Of a stretch of 64,000 bases of DNA, positions 48,561-60,189 are shown one piece after another (positions within the stretch are counted from its first letter, which is position 1; every line of letters starts with the position of its first letter). The position numbers were made by a program, and so were the translations under genes. The stretch covers positions 4,228,963 to 4,292,962 of the forward strand of contig NC_063176.1 in NCBI RefSeq assembly GCF_023159225.1, read 5' to 3'. Origin of the DNA: Perognathus longimembris pacificus. Lineage: Eukaryota > Chordata > Mammalia > Rodentia > Heteromyidae. The notes under the pieces are model-generated. The model ran no database searches, was not told the DNA's origin, and saw only the letters and a program-made list of their open reading frames with translations.

Positions 48561-50139
48561 AGTGTCAACGAAGACCATCAACTGTGGGTGACATCAGTGA
48601 GCTATGGGTGTCTTGGTGGCTTCTTATGTAGGGATAGGAGATTGCATTGTCAGCTCAGATGTATTTCTCATAGGCAGAGTGGGTCACTTGCAGCTCTAGT
48701 TTGTAAAGCCAACTGTAGATGTTGGACTCTGGGGGGTTTATTTGATGCCTGGGGGGTGGGTCAGTGATAAAGCCTAGAATTTCATGGTGGAACCTGAAAA
48801 TTTTTAACAGAAAACACAATCAACAGGCAACAAAAACTCAGCAAATAACGTCCACCACAGGCTCGCCGAAAGACCAAGTTTAATGACTACTCATTATTAT
48901 CATACATTTCAAAAGACAAAGTCTGGTGATTATTTTTAAAGAGAGGTAGCAATTCAGTTAAAATCCTATATGCAAAGCATGCTATTCCAATAGGGTTTGG
49001 CTTTCGTACATTTCTTCTGTACAGCAGAAGATCAGGAGGTAGGATGAAGCATCACTGAATATATGTGGATTGCTTTGGAGCAATGCTTCAGTGCTCAGTG
49101 GTGAAATCGTTTCTTCAAGCATCAAAACTGCACTCATGGTGCTACTCAGCTTCACCCTGGGGCTGAGAAAGTGTGAGAAAGGGCAGCACTTGCTCCTCAG
49201 GCCTGCGGGAGTAAGCTGCGCATGGCGGGAAAGTGTCTTCCTGGGTCACACGAGGCTTTGCAAGGCCTCCTGGCTGTTCCACAAGAACTCCAGTAAGCTC
49301 GCACACTCAGGCTTGGGGTTTGCTGTTACGGGAACCCAAAAGACAGGCGGGCAGAGGCCCCTGTCTCCTTCAAAGGGCCAGTGTTTCATGACCAACTCAG
49401 CACAGGCGTCCTGGCAAGTTTCCAGTGCCCAGTGGCAAGCTGCTTGGGAACTGCAGGCTGTGTGCTGGGCCTGTGGGTAAAGCAGCCAGCAGATTTCTGG
49501 TTAGCAGTGTCAGTGATGGCAGCGACTCAGTGGTTTGCTAGGGCGCTCTGCAGTTGGCACTGCTCAAGCTACACAGAAAACATATGGGACCACTTGGCCC
49601 ATGGGCAGCTGAGCTCTTGGGGCAGCAAGCTAGCAGCTTCTCAGGCCCTTAAGTGCAAGGGACCATGGCACTTAGCAACTGGACTTTCTTGGTCTGGGAG
49701 AGCGAAGGCGCAGGAGGGATGGAGATTTTCTCCCGGGCAATGCATTTGTCTGCTAACTGAATGTCCCCACAGGGGCTGAGGGGTGATGAGGAGAGCAGGC
49801 TTTCTCAGCAGCAGATATCCAGGATTGGTATTCTGACTGGGAATGGTTGGGAAGACTCCTTTTTTACCCTTCCACACTAGCAGCAGGGCCTCTGGGTTTA
49901 TGTCCAGTATTGCAGGACGGGACAACAAAGACATTATGCTCTTACTCCCTTATGTTGTAAAGCTGTAGTACAATCTTGTGTTCTCCACGCAGTGTCCTAT
50001 TCACACTTTCCCTGAACTCTGCTTCAAACTCCAGGAAAATCACTGTGGTTTATCTGTGCATTGTTCCTTTCTTGTGGATTAAAGCACTTTTCCTCTGTCG
50101 CCTTGTTTATGATAGTCCTGATAGTGCAGGATTTCTTAC
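48560..50139. other. Unassigned segment, GC-richer from 49040 to 50010
   Basis: Two overlapping open stretches of 130-136 codons (49070-49480 and 49381-49779) show no recognisable domain. It follows an antisense L1 and could be the 5' part of a repeat or a decayed processed transcript. Confidence 0.4.
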
Positions 50140-50327
50140 TTGGTAGCTCGCCAGCTACTCAGAGGGCTGAGATATGAGAACATTATTCAAAGCCAGGCAG
50201 GATAGGAATTTCCCTGAGATACTTATCTCCAATTAACTCTTGAAAAGCCAGTAGTGGATCTGTGGCGCAAATGACAGTGCTCACGCCTAAAGCACTAAAG
50301 CTGTGGAACAGTACATATTTGTCGGGG
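50140..50327 (+). repeat. Chimeric SINE, left part, interrupted by provirus 2
   Basis: gtagctcgccagctactcag...ctgtggcgcaaatgac; it resumes at 52286 with acataggcactgagatcaaacccc. Confidence 0.7.
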
Positions 50328-50979
50328 TTTTTAGCCCCCACGTGCTCCGCTGACCTGGGGGACAGGTGGGGAAAGCACGTCCTGACCGGACGAGCCAAGA
50401 AAGAAAAGGGTCGATAGACCGCCCGCACCCAGCCCTCCCTCACCGGAGGACAATCAGATATGTCTGGGAGTCAAGTCAGCGCAAGATCTTGTTTATTGTG
50501 GGACTCATGTGTAACTTATAAGGAACAGGAGCCAATGAGATCAGCAGGAAGGGGAGGGGTGTACGTGCACCTATCTAGGGACTGTAAGGGGAGGCCTGAG
50601 CTGTCCGTAAGTGTAGAAAAGCCGGGGACTAATCCTAGAGGCGGCCAGATTTTCCACATGTGGCCCTAGGACTGAGGAACAGAGGTGGACAGCTAGTTTA
50701 CTTCTTCTTTCTGATGTAGGTGTGTCCCAAATCTCCCCCTTTTTGTTTTAGAATCAAACCCGCCTGTCTTAGGTTGGGTGGGTTACCTTGTCTTCCTTAC
50801 CCGTCATTGGGAACTTCTTCAGAGCGAAGCTGAAGGCCCTGTCTTAGGTTGGTCAGACTGGCACCCCCTCTTACCCGCTGGCACCCCCTCTTACCTGTGT
50901 CTGGCTGCAGTTCTTCTCGGGGGGAAATTCGTGGGGAGAGATTGACACTGAAGAGGAAGCCTTGTTATTTTCACCTCAT

Positions 50980-51345
50980 GCCTGTACATTCTGGTAGGGG
51001 CCATGGACAAGCTCATAGGGTTCCCAATCAGCCTCTCGGAAGGCATTATATTGTTGTCGGACCACCATTAACTGAACAGCTGTGGCTCGTTCATTAAGAA
51101 ATTGAAGAAGCCTATTAACCACACAAGGGCCAAATGTAAATACAAGAATTAACCAAGGGGCCCCAAGGGGGAGAAGGTAAGAGAGACACCCATTTAGCCC
51201 AGTCCAGAGTTCAGTTTGTTTCATCACCGCTCAAGATAAACAATTCCAGAGCGGTTAGCATAAAAGTAGCATTCCTCTTGTAAAAACAGGCAGAGTCCCC
51301 CTTCTCTGGCAGCAAGCAGGTCCAGGCCCCGGCGATTCTGGAGGA
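50980..51345 (-). pseudogene. Provirus 2 env transmembrane-subunit remnant
   Basis: Over 51215-51345 one frame shows the conserved region before the membrane span of gammaretrovirus-type envelope proteins, with a Cys-x6-Cys arrangement. 50980-51225 encodes a hydrophobic membrane span and a short tail in a different frame. The two parts are separated by a frameshift and the surface subunit is missing. Not functional. Confidence 0.68.
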
Positions 51346-51860
51346 CCACGGCAGCCAAGGAATCCAGATGACTGTCAGGCAGTCCTCCATCTTAACCCAA
51401 ATGGGATGAGCAAGGGCCCTGGTGGAAGCAGGCAGCAGTGTCTCCCAGTGGCTCCAATAGAATGTCACACCTCCTGCTGCGCTGCCTGCAACTTTCTGCA
51501 TAGACTGGTTAGAGAAGGTTAACCTAACACCTGACTTGAGCAAAATCTAATATTTTCCTTGTTGCTTTTTTGGCGGCCACCAACCAGAGGGCAGCCTGGA
51601 CAGTGGCGCTTGGCATGGAATCTAGGAGCTTAGGTCGAGGCTCAAAAGGGTCTATAGGTCCATAAGATTTGCCAGACCCTTTTGGCTTGGGGGTCCGAGA
51701 TCTCTAAACTTCAGCTTTTGAGCATGAATCTCAGCACTTTTAAGAGCCAGATCATCATGCTTAGTGTGAGATTGCCCAATATTTTTGGGGATACCCTTAC
51801 CTCGGAACTCGCTTGGCTTGGCCAGCCGATAGTTTCACTTTAGTGAACATCTTCCTTGTT

Positions 51861-51878
51861 GCCCCATGTTGGGCACCA
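51861..51878 (-). other. Primer-binding site of provirus 2 (tRNA-Lys1,2 type)
   Basis: On the minus strand TGGTGCCCAACATGGGGC, 2 nt from the 5' LTR, the same type as provirus 1. Confidence 0.8.
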
Positions 51879-52285
51879 GGTGTCAGTGTTTTTAGACCCC
51901 ACTCGCTCCCCTGACCTGCGGGACAGATGGGGAAGGCACGCCCTGACCAGATGAGCCAAGAAAGGAAAGCATTGACAGACCACCTGCCCACAGTCTTCCC
52001 TCATCAGAGGACAGGCGCGTCTCGAAACAAGTCAGTGCAAGATCTCATTTATTGAGGGGAGCACGTGTAACTTATAAGGCACAAGAGCCAATCAGATCAA
52101 CAGGAAGGGGAGGGGTGTATGTGTACCTATGGAGGGACTGTAAGGAGAGGCATTAGCTGTCTGTAAGGGCAGAAGAGCCGGGGACCAATCCTAGAGGCGG
52201 CCTGATTTTCCACACGTGGCCCCAGGACTGAGAAACAGGTGGGGCCAGCTAGTTGACTTCCTCTTTCTGATCCAGGTGTGTCCAC

Positions 52286-52345
52286 ACATAGGCACTGAGA
52301 TCAAACCCCAGTGGTGGCACAAATAATAAAAGTTAAAAAAAAATC
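52286..52345 (+). repeat. Chimeric SINE, right part after provirus 2
   Basis: Completes the SINE tail and A-rich end; the join repeats acata. Confidence 0.7.
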
Positions 52346-52544
52346 TTACTGGAGAATGAAATGGTTGAAATTGGTCGTTCTGACCATTACATATTTATGT
52401 GTTAAATATCAATCTAAGCACTATACACTGTAACTTGGGGAACAATGGGCATTTCAAATACTCAGCATCAAAGTTTTACAAAACAAATCTCTTAAACCAT
52501 GATATTGAGACAACCTGGGATGGTTCAGATTTACTTTCGCTGTC

Positions 52545-52655
52545 ATTCATATAATGCTAGGATTGGGTAAATATATATTCACAATTATGATTTCTTTTTT
52601 GTTTGTACTGATATATTTACATTATGGAGTGGCCTCCATTGTAGTACTTCACACT
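52545..52655 (-). mobile_element. Short antisense L1 ORF2 fragment
   Basis: Nearly the same as 48112-48222 (aatgctaggattgggtaaat...ggagtggcctccattgtagt). Confidence 0.55.
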
Positions 52656-53029
52656 TGACAGTCCCCATAAACAACGGTATCTGTAACTTTTCACTGTTTG
52701 GGGCACAGTGCTAGAATCTCATACATAAGACAAGTGACTCTTTTTTTTTTTAATGTGGCATTTGACTTTATTCTTGACAACGTTCAGGTTGTTTTCAACA
52801 AACTTATGAAAGCACATTAAAAGTTACATAAAATATCCCCAGAGAACCTGGTGCCCTTTGCTAGCTGTGCTTGTGAGGTATTTGCAAAGTGCATGAGAGT
52901 AATGCAATTTTCTTTAAGTTTCTTTTTAAGCAAGTGTTTTGTACATTTCCTTTCAAAAAGTGCCAAATTAACAGAAGTGACTTCTATATGCAAGTCCCCA
53001 GTACCTAGCTAGATGAAAATCTGATCATA

Positions 53030-53296
53030 AAACATACTAAACAGGAAAAAATTATACTAAGTGAAGTGAGCCAGACCCAAAGAAACATGGGCTCTATGGT
53101 CTCCCTTATTGGGAATAATTAGTACAGGTTTAGGCAAGCCATAGCAGAGCATCACAAGGCCCAATAGCTATACCCTTATGAACACATAAGATGATGCTAA
53201 GTGAAATGAACTCCATGTTATGGAAACAATTGTTATATCACAGTTGTAACTACTTTCATCGTCCCATGTGTATCTGTAGCTTCTATTATTGATGAT

Positions 53297-53333
<37 letters not shown>

Positions 53334-53870
53334 CAGTCCTGGGCCTTGGACTCAGGGCCTGAGCACTGTCCCTGGCTTCTTCCTGCTCAAGGGTAGTACT
53401 CTGCCACCTGAGCCACAGCGCCCCTTCTGGCTGTTTTCCATGTATGTGGTGCTGGGGAATCGATCCGAGAGCTTCATGTTTAGGAGGCAAGCACTCTTGC
53501 CACTAGGCTATATTCCCAGACCTATTGATGATGTTCTTGTATCACCTTCCTGTGGTTGTACCTACACTATCTCTGTAATCTTATCTGAGTGTATTGGAAA
53601 CCGTGCATACTGGTATTAGAACTAGGAAATTGAAAGGGAATACCAAAATTGAGAGACACAGGGTAAAAAAAGACAAACAACTACAAAAGCAATACTTGCA
53701 AAACTGGTGTAAGTGAACTGAACACCTAAGGGGGGGAAAGGGAAAGGGGGAGGAAGGAGGGGGTATGAGGGACAAGGTAACAAACAGTACAAGAAATGTA
53801 TCCAATGCCTAATGTATGAAATTGTAACCTCTCTGTACATCACTTTGATAATAACAATTTGAAAAAAAAA
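53030..53870 (+). mobile_element. L1 3' end, sense, interrupted by a SINE
   Basis: actaagtgaagtgagccagac...ccaatgcctaatgtatgaaattgtaac...ctgtacatcactttgataata plus poly-A. A SINE at 53303-53522 sits inside it. Confidence 0.68.
53303..53522 (-). repeat. ID-like dimeric SINE with target duplication and long poly-T
   Basis: tattgatgatgttctt at 53287-53302 and 53523-53538; poly-T to 53331. Confidence 0.9.
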
Positions 53871-53997
53871 AAAAAGAGAACATACTAAACAAACACATAG
53901 CAACAGGACCATGTCTTTCTTTGCTTTTCTCATCTCTTATCTCAGGCCATATGCTCCAATTAGTCATTATTTATAATCGCTTTTACAAGCAATGCAA

Positions 53998-54034
53998 GTT
54001 ATATTTTAACTTCTTGGTCAACTTCTTAATATAA
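53998..54034 (+). promoter_or_regulatory. HNF1-like site and TATA-like box upstream of the UGT2B pseudogene
   Basis: 53998-54010 reads GTTATATTTTAAC, close to the HNF1 consensus. 54026-54034 is TATA-like (ttaatataa). The HNF1-like site ends 82 nt before the ATG, against 86 nt in the intact gene at 27135. Confidence 0.45.
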
Positions 54035-54091
54035 GAGCAAGTAATGTCCATAAAGAACACAATTTGAAAGGAAGTTTTGCATTTTACTGTC

Positions 54092-54816
54092 ATGCCTATG
54101 CCTCATCAAATATTTTCAATTATGTTGCTGATGCAAATGAGTTATTACATCAGCAAAACGAGTTGTGGAAGGGTATTGGCATGTCCAAAGGAATTCAGCC
54201 ATTGGATGAACTTAAAGCTAATCTTCAGTGAACTTGTTCTGAGAGGGCATGAGGTGACAGTCCTGAGATCTTCATCTTCCCTTTTTCTTGATCCAAAGAA
54301 AGCACCAATTATACAATTTAAAAGTTTCCCTACTTCTGTCAACCAAGATGAACTGGAAGAATTTTTCACACAGTGGATCCAAAAGTGGGTATTTGGTGTG
54401 CCCAAAGACACATTTTGGGAATATTTCCCACATCTGCAGAATGTGTTTGGGGACTATTCTGATTGCTATGAAAATCTCTGTGATGGTGCAGTTTTAAACC
54501 AGAATCTATGGCTAAACTGCAACAAACGAAGTTTGATGTCCTTGTTGCAGATGGCTTTGGTGCCTGTGGGAAGCAACTGGCTGAAATTTTTTAAATAGCT
54601 TTTGTGTATGGTCTCCACTAAGCAGATGGGTAGACAGAGGATAAACATATGGAGGACTAACGTTTCTGCCTTTTTATGTACCTATGGTGATATCTGGACT
54701 AAGTGGTCAAATGACTTTCATGGAGAGGGTAAAAAATATGTTATGTGTGATTTATTTTTCCTTTAGGTTCCAGACATTTAATGAGAAGTGGGATCAATCT
54801 TACAACGAATTGTTAG
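54092..54816 (+). pseudogene. UGT2B pseudogene exon 1
   Basis: About 725 nt, nearly full exon length. It has at least one frameshift (near 54505) and in-frame stops after LAEIF. Some 140 N-terminal codons remain open. Confidence 0.87.
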
Positions 54817-55909
54817 GTAAGTCCTGGCTTTCGCTGATCTGGTGGGGTCCTGATTTCCTGTGCATTCCATATGATATTACACCCATATTAATAAAGATTT
54901 GCCGTGTAGAGGCCACAGGCCTAAACTTGATTCACCTATTTTCAAGAATTTTGTCATTTCTGGGGCCACAAAGGGGAAGCTACCACATCGTGTCCCTTTT
55001 GGGCTAACATTCTTGTAGACCTTACTGCCTGTCTGCCGGGGTCTTCTAGCAGAGTTCTCCCTGTCTTGGCCTCTCGTGTGTCTCGGGATGACAGGCGTGT
55101 GCAAGCTATTGGCTAGAAGAGGGTCTCTCAAACTTTTCTGTCCAGGCTGGCCTCAAACTTTGATCTTCCCTTTCTCTTTCAGCCTTGGCTAGGATCCAAA
55201 GGGCAAGTCCCAAATGCCACATTTATTTCTGTGAGCTTTGCATTCCTGTGATAAATACGTCAGGTCAGCCTTTCCGTGATGACTGAAGACACACAGATTG
55301 TAGGACTGGGGAGATTGTTTTACTGTAGGTAGACCAGTGGGTTGGTTTGGGGAATTTTTGTTTTGTGGCTGTCTTCTTTATTTTTGTTTTGCATGTAGGG
55401 GCTTGGCCCTCACGTGGATGGCTGACTTGGCTGGTGCTCTACCATTTGAAGCAAACTCGCTCTGCATTTTGTTGATTACCTTGGAAGTGGACACTCTCAG
55501 ACTTTGCTGCCTGTACTGGTTTTGACCTCCCTGCCTCCAGATTTCAGCCTGTAATACTAGCATTACAGGCATGAGCCATGACTACCTGTATAGAACTGTA
55601 TTTAAAAGGTTTTTCCATATTGTCTAAAAACATCCTTCATGCTACAGAAATGTACTTTTCCACTGCTATCAAAGTGCTGTGATTAATATTTCTAGTGATT
55701 CTGTATCTTTATAGTCAGGCCTTTACAAGTCATTTGTGAACAGATTTGTGAACACATTTGAGATTACTCTTATTTTGTGATTATATTTCTTTATTCTAAA
55801 AAAACAATGATTAAAATAAGAAAAGATAAACACCTACATTTTCCTAATTTCTGAAAAGTTTCCAAGTGCTACTTGGAAGTATTTCTCTCTCTATATATAT
55901 ATATATTAA

Positions 55910-56850
55910 AGACAAGATATTAAATGCTGGAGGGAATGCGGGGAAAGAGGAACCCTTCTCCATTGTAGGTGGGAGTAGAAATTAGTACAACCACTTTGAA
56001 GAACAGTATGGGACTTCTTCAAAAAGCTCAGCATAGACATACCCTATGACCCAGCCGTACCACTCCTAGGCATCTATCCTGAACAACAGGTCTCAGGATA
56101 TCAAAAAGACATCTGCACATCCATGTTTATCGCTGCACAATTCACAATAGCCAAAATGTGGAAACAACCCAGATGCCCCTCTACAAAATGAATGGATCAA
56201 AAAAATGTAGTACCTTTTCACAATGGAATACTACATAGCAATTAGAAATGATAAAAAATATTGGTATTCGAGGGAAATGATCAGAACTTGAACAAATGAT
56301 GTTGAGCGAGACAAACCTAGAACACAGAGAACAAAGGGGCATAGTCTCCTTGATATATGACTGTTAATGTGTGTGTGGGGGGGGTTGGGGGGGACAGTAG
56401 AGACCAGGTCTTCAAAACAACAAACTTCTTTTCAAATAGTAGTTCTACAGGTTTGGGTCAAGAGACTTTGCATTATGTATCTAAAACCAAACCACTACTA
56501 TACATAAAAAGGTCTAGAATAAACCTATCAGTGGATCACAATAGCTCAACAGCTTTGTACACATGATCATATAAGACTAAGATAAACAAAAACAGTGCCA
56601 AGACAAGGACACAGGAGGATTCCATTGCTGAAGTTCTAGGTGAATTTCCTTTGGTGTATGCTACGTGGCTACTGTGTATGATTTTGGTACACTGGATATT
56701 GTATATATGCCTACCTGATCTAGGGAAGGGAAAGAAAAATGAGGGTGTAAGATAGCACAAGTAGTGTACTCACCGACTTATTATGTAACTGTACCCCTTT
56801 TGCACAACACCTTGTCAATAAAACTTAATAATAAAAAATACCCCAAACCC
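55910..56850 (+). mobile_element. L1 3' end, sense
   Basis: cattgtaggtgggagtagaaattagtacaa, acccagccgtaccactcctagg and tcacaatagccaaaatgtgg are classic ORF2 end phrases. It ends with gtcaataaaacttaataataaaaaa. Lies in intron 1 of the UGT2B pseudogene. Confidence 0.8.
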
Positions 56851-56990
56851 CAATCTCTTGAATGCTGTAAATTGTTTTCTGGCATCTGTATGTCCTATGT
56901 GTATTTGTATAAAACTTAATCTTTGTCCCTAAGAACTCACACATATTCATTTGTCAGATAAGGCACAAAATTCCTACAGACATGTACATT

Positions 56991-57196
56991 TTTTTTTTTT
57001 TTGGCCAGTCCTGGGCCTTGGACTCAGGGCCTGAGCACTGTCCCTGGCTTCTTCCCGCTCAAGGCTAGCACTCTGCCACTTGAGCCACAGCGCCACTTCT
57101 GGCCGTTTTCTGTATATGTGGTGCTGGGGAATCGAACCTAGGGCCTCGTGTATCCGAGGCAGGCACTCTTGCCACTAGGCTATATCCCCAGCCCCC
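56991..57196 (-). repeat. Young ID-like dimeric SINE with target duplication
   Basis: cagacatgtacatt at 56977-56990 and 57197-57210. Confidence 0.92.
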
Positions 57197-57337
57197 CAGA
57201 CATGTACATTACATACAAGAAAGTACCAAAAGATTTATTGATGTATGTAGCTGCTGGCTAATGACCTGACACAGAATTCTGATACTCCTGAATAATATAT
57301 ATACACACATATCTATGCATGCATGAGTGTATGGACT

Positions 57338-57462
57338 TTTTTGTTTTCTTTTTGTAGGCAGGGTCTCCATATGTATCTCAGAATGATCTTGAACTCAGGC
57401 TTCCTCTTACCTGAGCCTCCTGAATGGTGGGATTACAAGTATATACCATCATGTCTGCTCAG
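57338..57462 (-). repeat. B1-like (7SL-derived) SINE, antisense
   Basis: caggg tctccatatg...gatcttgaactcagg...cctgagcctcctgaatggtggg is the reversed B1 pattern, single unit. Confidence 0.65.
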
Positions 57463-57479
57463 AGTATTTTTAGCCTAAA

Positions 57480-58440
57480 TAAAACATAAGGCGATTTCAA
57501 TTCCACCACAATTAAAATCTTCAGGTTCAAGGTTGGAATCTTACAATCTACACATTAGAGTGCCTCAAATGAACAGAACCGGCACACAACTCCAATTAAA
57601 TACCTTTATTTGGTATCCAAGACCCTTACAATCTTAGTAAAGTCAATTTCCTCACAGAAATTCAGCACACTTGTGGGTACCAAGTCCTCTCATCAACCTT
57701 GTCCTCTGCTCTGTTGAAATGGTTTTAAGAAGGGAGAAGGGTCAAAAGAGAGTGGCAGAGAAAGTGAATATGATAGGGATACATTTTATGCACCCCTCCT
57801 AATGTATACTGACTTTTAAAAATCATTTAAAAAAAGAAAAAGAACCTGATTCTCAGCTGGTTGCGGACCTAAAAAACAAATACAAGTCCATTTAAGCTCC
57901 TAATGAACTAATTGCTATAGAATGGCTAGACACAGTGGTCAAGTCTGTTAATACAGGAACTGGGGAAGTTCGGGGAGAAGGAACATGAGCAGGAGGACAC
58001 AGCAAGCTAAAGAGCAGATAGGAGGCCAGGTTGGGCTGCGGAACAAATACAAAGTCAGAAGAAGGCTATGTAGAAACAGGCTGCCTCAAAGCAAAAAACC
58101 AAACCAAACAGTGACCACAAAAATGCAGCCAGAGATACAAGAAATTCAGCTCTAATGTAAGAGAGAACTCAAACAGTGTAGTTCTTTAGAAAGGCAAAAT
58201 CATAGTTCCACAAAATAAAGACCAGGGCAGGGTATTTCTGCTGGTTTCAGAGGAGAAGGGGTGGATGAAGGAAGAGAGAAGGAGGGCAAAGAGAAGTCCA
58301 AAATGACATAGGTAAGTGCATCTACATGTATATGTACATATATCAATAAATATCTTAGAAATATATAAGATATGTATCTATGTATATTAATTTGATTATA
58401 TATTTACATGTGTGTTTATATATCTAAGGTATATATAGGT
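57480..58440. other. Unassigned sequence in the UGT2B pseudogene intron 1
   Basis: Mixed composition, no exon-like sequence. 58320-58450 is TA-rich simple sequence. Confidence 0.4.
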
Positions 58441-58467
58441 ATATATCTTTTTTTGTTGTTTTCTGCC

Positions 58468-58560
58468 AGTCTTGGGGCATGAAATCAGAGCCTGAGCACT
58501 GTCCCTGGCTCTTCCTGCTCAAGGCTAGCACTCTACCACTTGAGGCACAGAACCACTTCT

Positions 58561-58563
<3 letters not shown>
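58468..58563 (-). repeat. Truncated ID-like SINE abutting a CT microsatellite
   Basis: gccagtcttggggcatgaaatc...aaccacttctggct then (CT)n; the reversed head is missing. Confidence 0.75.
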
Positions 58564-58620
<57 letters not shown>

Positions 58621-58626
58621 CTCTCT
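58564..58626. repeat. (CT)n microsatellite in the UGT2B pseudogene
   Basis: About 60 bp of CT units directly joined to a truncated SINE. Confidence 0.95.
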
Positions 58627-58917
58627 GTCTCTATCTCAACTTGAGAAAAGAAACACACTGTTAAATCTACCATGTCTCATTTCAATCTATATATGATTGT
58701 ATATATACTGAGGTAATGATACAAATGTAATTGACTCTCAATGTGCCTTTTACACTGAACAGTTCCTATATTATTTAAACAACACAGATTACATATGCTT
58801 AATGTGTACTGCATAAGTGTATTTGTGGCATCATGTGGCAATCTGGCTTTCCTCCCTAACCCCGCTCTTTCTGTCCCCTGGTCTTTCTATTTGCATTCTC
58901 CACTTAGGAAGTCCCAC

Positions 58918-59530
58918 TGCTTTGGTGGGGACAATGAGTAAAGCAGAAATGTGGCTCATTAGAACCTACTCGAGATGTCAGGTCACACGTGTGATCCTAA
59001 ATACTCAGGAGACAAAGACGTGAAGATGTTGGTTCAAAGTCAGCTAGGGCAGAAAAGTCTGTGAGGGTCTTACCTCAATTAATCAAAGAGATATAATTGG
59101 AATTGTGGCTCAAGTGGTAGAGTGTCAGCCTTGAGCAAAAAGCTGAAAGAGAGCACCCAGGCCCAGAACTGACACTAAATAAGTAAATAAAAATGAAAGT
59201 CGAGTGCCTTCTATCTCCTTCATACAATTCTCACCTAAAGGCTACTTTCTTTCTATTTATACTGATCACAGCGGACTTGTGTTTGCTACCCATGGACATT
59301 CCTCAATATAGGAAGTGAGTCACTTGTACTGTTGATGCTAGATATTTGCCTATTTGCTCCCAACCTAGAAATATGAAGACAATTGTTCATCATTTCTTTT
59401 TCAATAAAGTTCAGTATGTGGGGGGAACAAAAGAACCTACTGGGTTTTTGGATTTCCCCCCCCCCCAACCTCATCAAAAGTTGACTTTGTGGGAAGACTC
59501 CACTGCAAACCTGCCAACCCCTTACCTGAG
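58918..59530 (+). pseudogene. UGT2B pseudogene exon 2, split by insertion
   Basis: The left part is 58918-58970 and the right part 59432-59530, ending [16 protein letters not shown]. The 10-bp agaacctact occurs on both sides of the insert (58961-58970 and 59432-59441). The donor gt is lost. Confidence 0.85.
58971..59431. mobile_element. Insertion within UGT2B pseudogene exon 2, flanked by 10-bp target duplication
   Basis: The first 210 bp are a + strand B1-like/ID-like chimeric SINE (ctcaagtggtagagtg...ccttgagcaaaaag, A-rich end near 59180). The remaining 250 bp are unrecognised and end in gggggaacaaa. The perfect 10-bp duplication marks one insertion event, but only part of the insert is assignable. 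Confidence 0.65.
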
Positions 59531-60189
59531 CAAACCTGTTTCTGTTTATGATACTTTGTTCATTGTGTATTGTTGATAGGAATGATTGTGCATGAATCAC
59601 TTACATTGAGCTCTAAGTAAAAAGATATGGGAAGTGGGATAAGGGTCAGGATCATGATCAATGAATTTATTCTTACTCTATTGTAAACACTCAGATGGCA
59701 TTAGCATTTGGAAATAACAGGAGATACAGTGCAATTCTAAGAATACAATCAGGAAAATCAAAGCCACCATTGCTCAGTTTGTAAGAATAATTTAGAATTC
59801 ACTCAAAAATGACAAAGTGAATGAACACAAGAAGTGAGTGTTGAGTAGGCTCCATTCCTTCACACTCCGGGAAATTTGCATTCATTCTATTTAGTCATGT
59901 AGACTGCAGGCAATTAGAAACATTTGCGGGGAATATATTTGCAGAAAAGGTCACAGTGCTAAGACAGTATCCACTTGCTACTAAAGTGTCCCTTAGTGAA
60001 TGGCAATAAAAGTAAGACATGAGTGATGTACAGTAATAGGGCAAGGGCCGCAGGGAAGAGGAGACCAAGGAAAGCAACCCGAAATGTGAGAATGACTGCC
60101 ACATGCTGTTTGGTTTAGCAAGAAGAATCTGAAAATGGAGCCCATTTTGACAGAGACATAATTTGCAATCACTTAATGCTGCCCAAGCC
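59531..60189. other. Sequence between the UGT2B pseudogene exon 2 and provirus 3
   Basis: No exon 3 found; nothing recognised. Confidence 0.5.

Larger units (their letters stand above)
50328..52285 (-). mobile_element. Provirus 2: short class II-like provirus inserted into a SINE
   Basis: 3' LTR 50330-50729, polypurine tract at about 50731-50745, env remnant 50980-51345, leader, primer site 51861-51878 and 5' LTR 51881-52285. The duplicated acata (50323-50327 and 52286-52290) flanks it, and the interrupted SINE resumes on the far side. The two LTRs differ at many sites, indicating an old insertion. Nearly all of gag and pol is deleted, leaving about 1.15 kb between the LTRs. Confidence 0.82.
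54092..59530 (+). pseudogene. UGT2B pseudogene with exon 1 and split exon 2
   Basis: Exon 1 spans 54092-54816. It has a leader (MPMPHQIFSIMLLMQMSYY), then CGRVLACPKEFSHWMNLK with the catalytic His, then RGHEVTVLRSSSSLFLD. A one-base loss near 54505 shifts the frame just before the catalytic Asp region, whose FDVLVADGFGACGKQLAE is readable in another frame. A TAA at 54592-54594 stops that frame too, and more lesions follow until [14 protein letters not shown]. The exon 1 donor (gtaagt) survives. Exon 2 starts at 58918 after acceptor ccacttag (GSPTALVGTMSKAEMWLIRT). It is interrupted at 58970 by a 461-bp insertion, resumes at 59432, and ends at 59530 with ca in place of the donor gt. Exons 3-6 are not seen before the window ends. 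Confidence 0.88.

Noticed and set aside
56630..56690. A short UGT exon 1-like phrase (AEVLGEFPLVYA)
   Set aside because: It lies inside an L1 3' end, is about a dozen codons long and has no flanking UGT sequence; chance resemblance is more likely.
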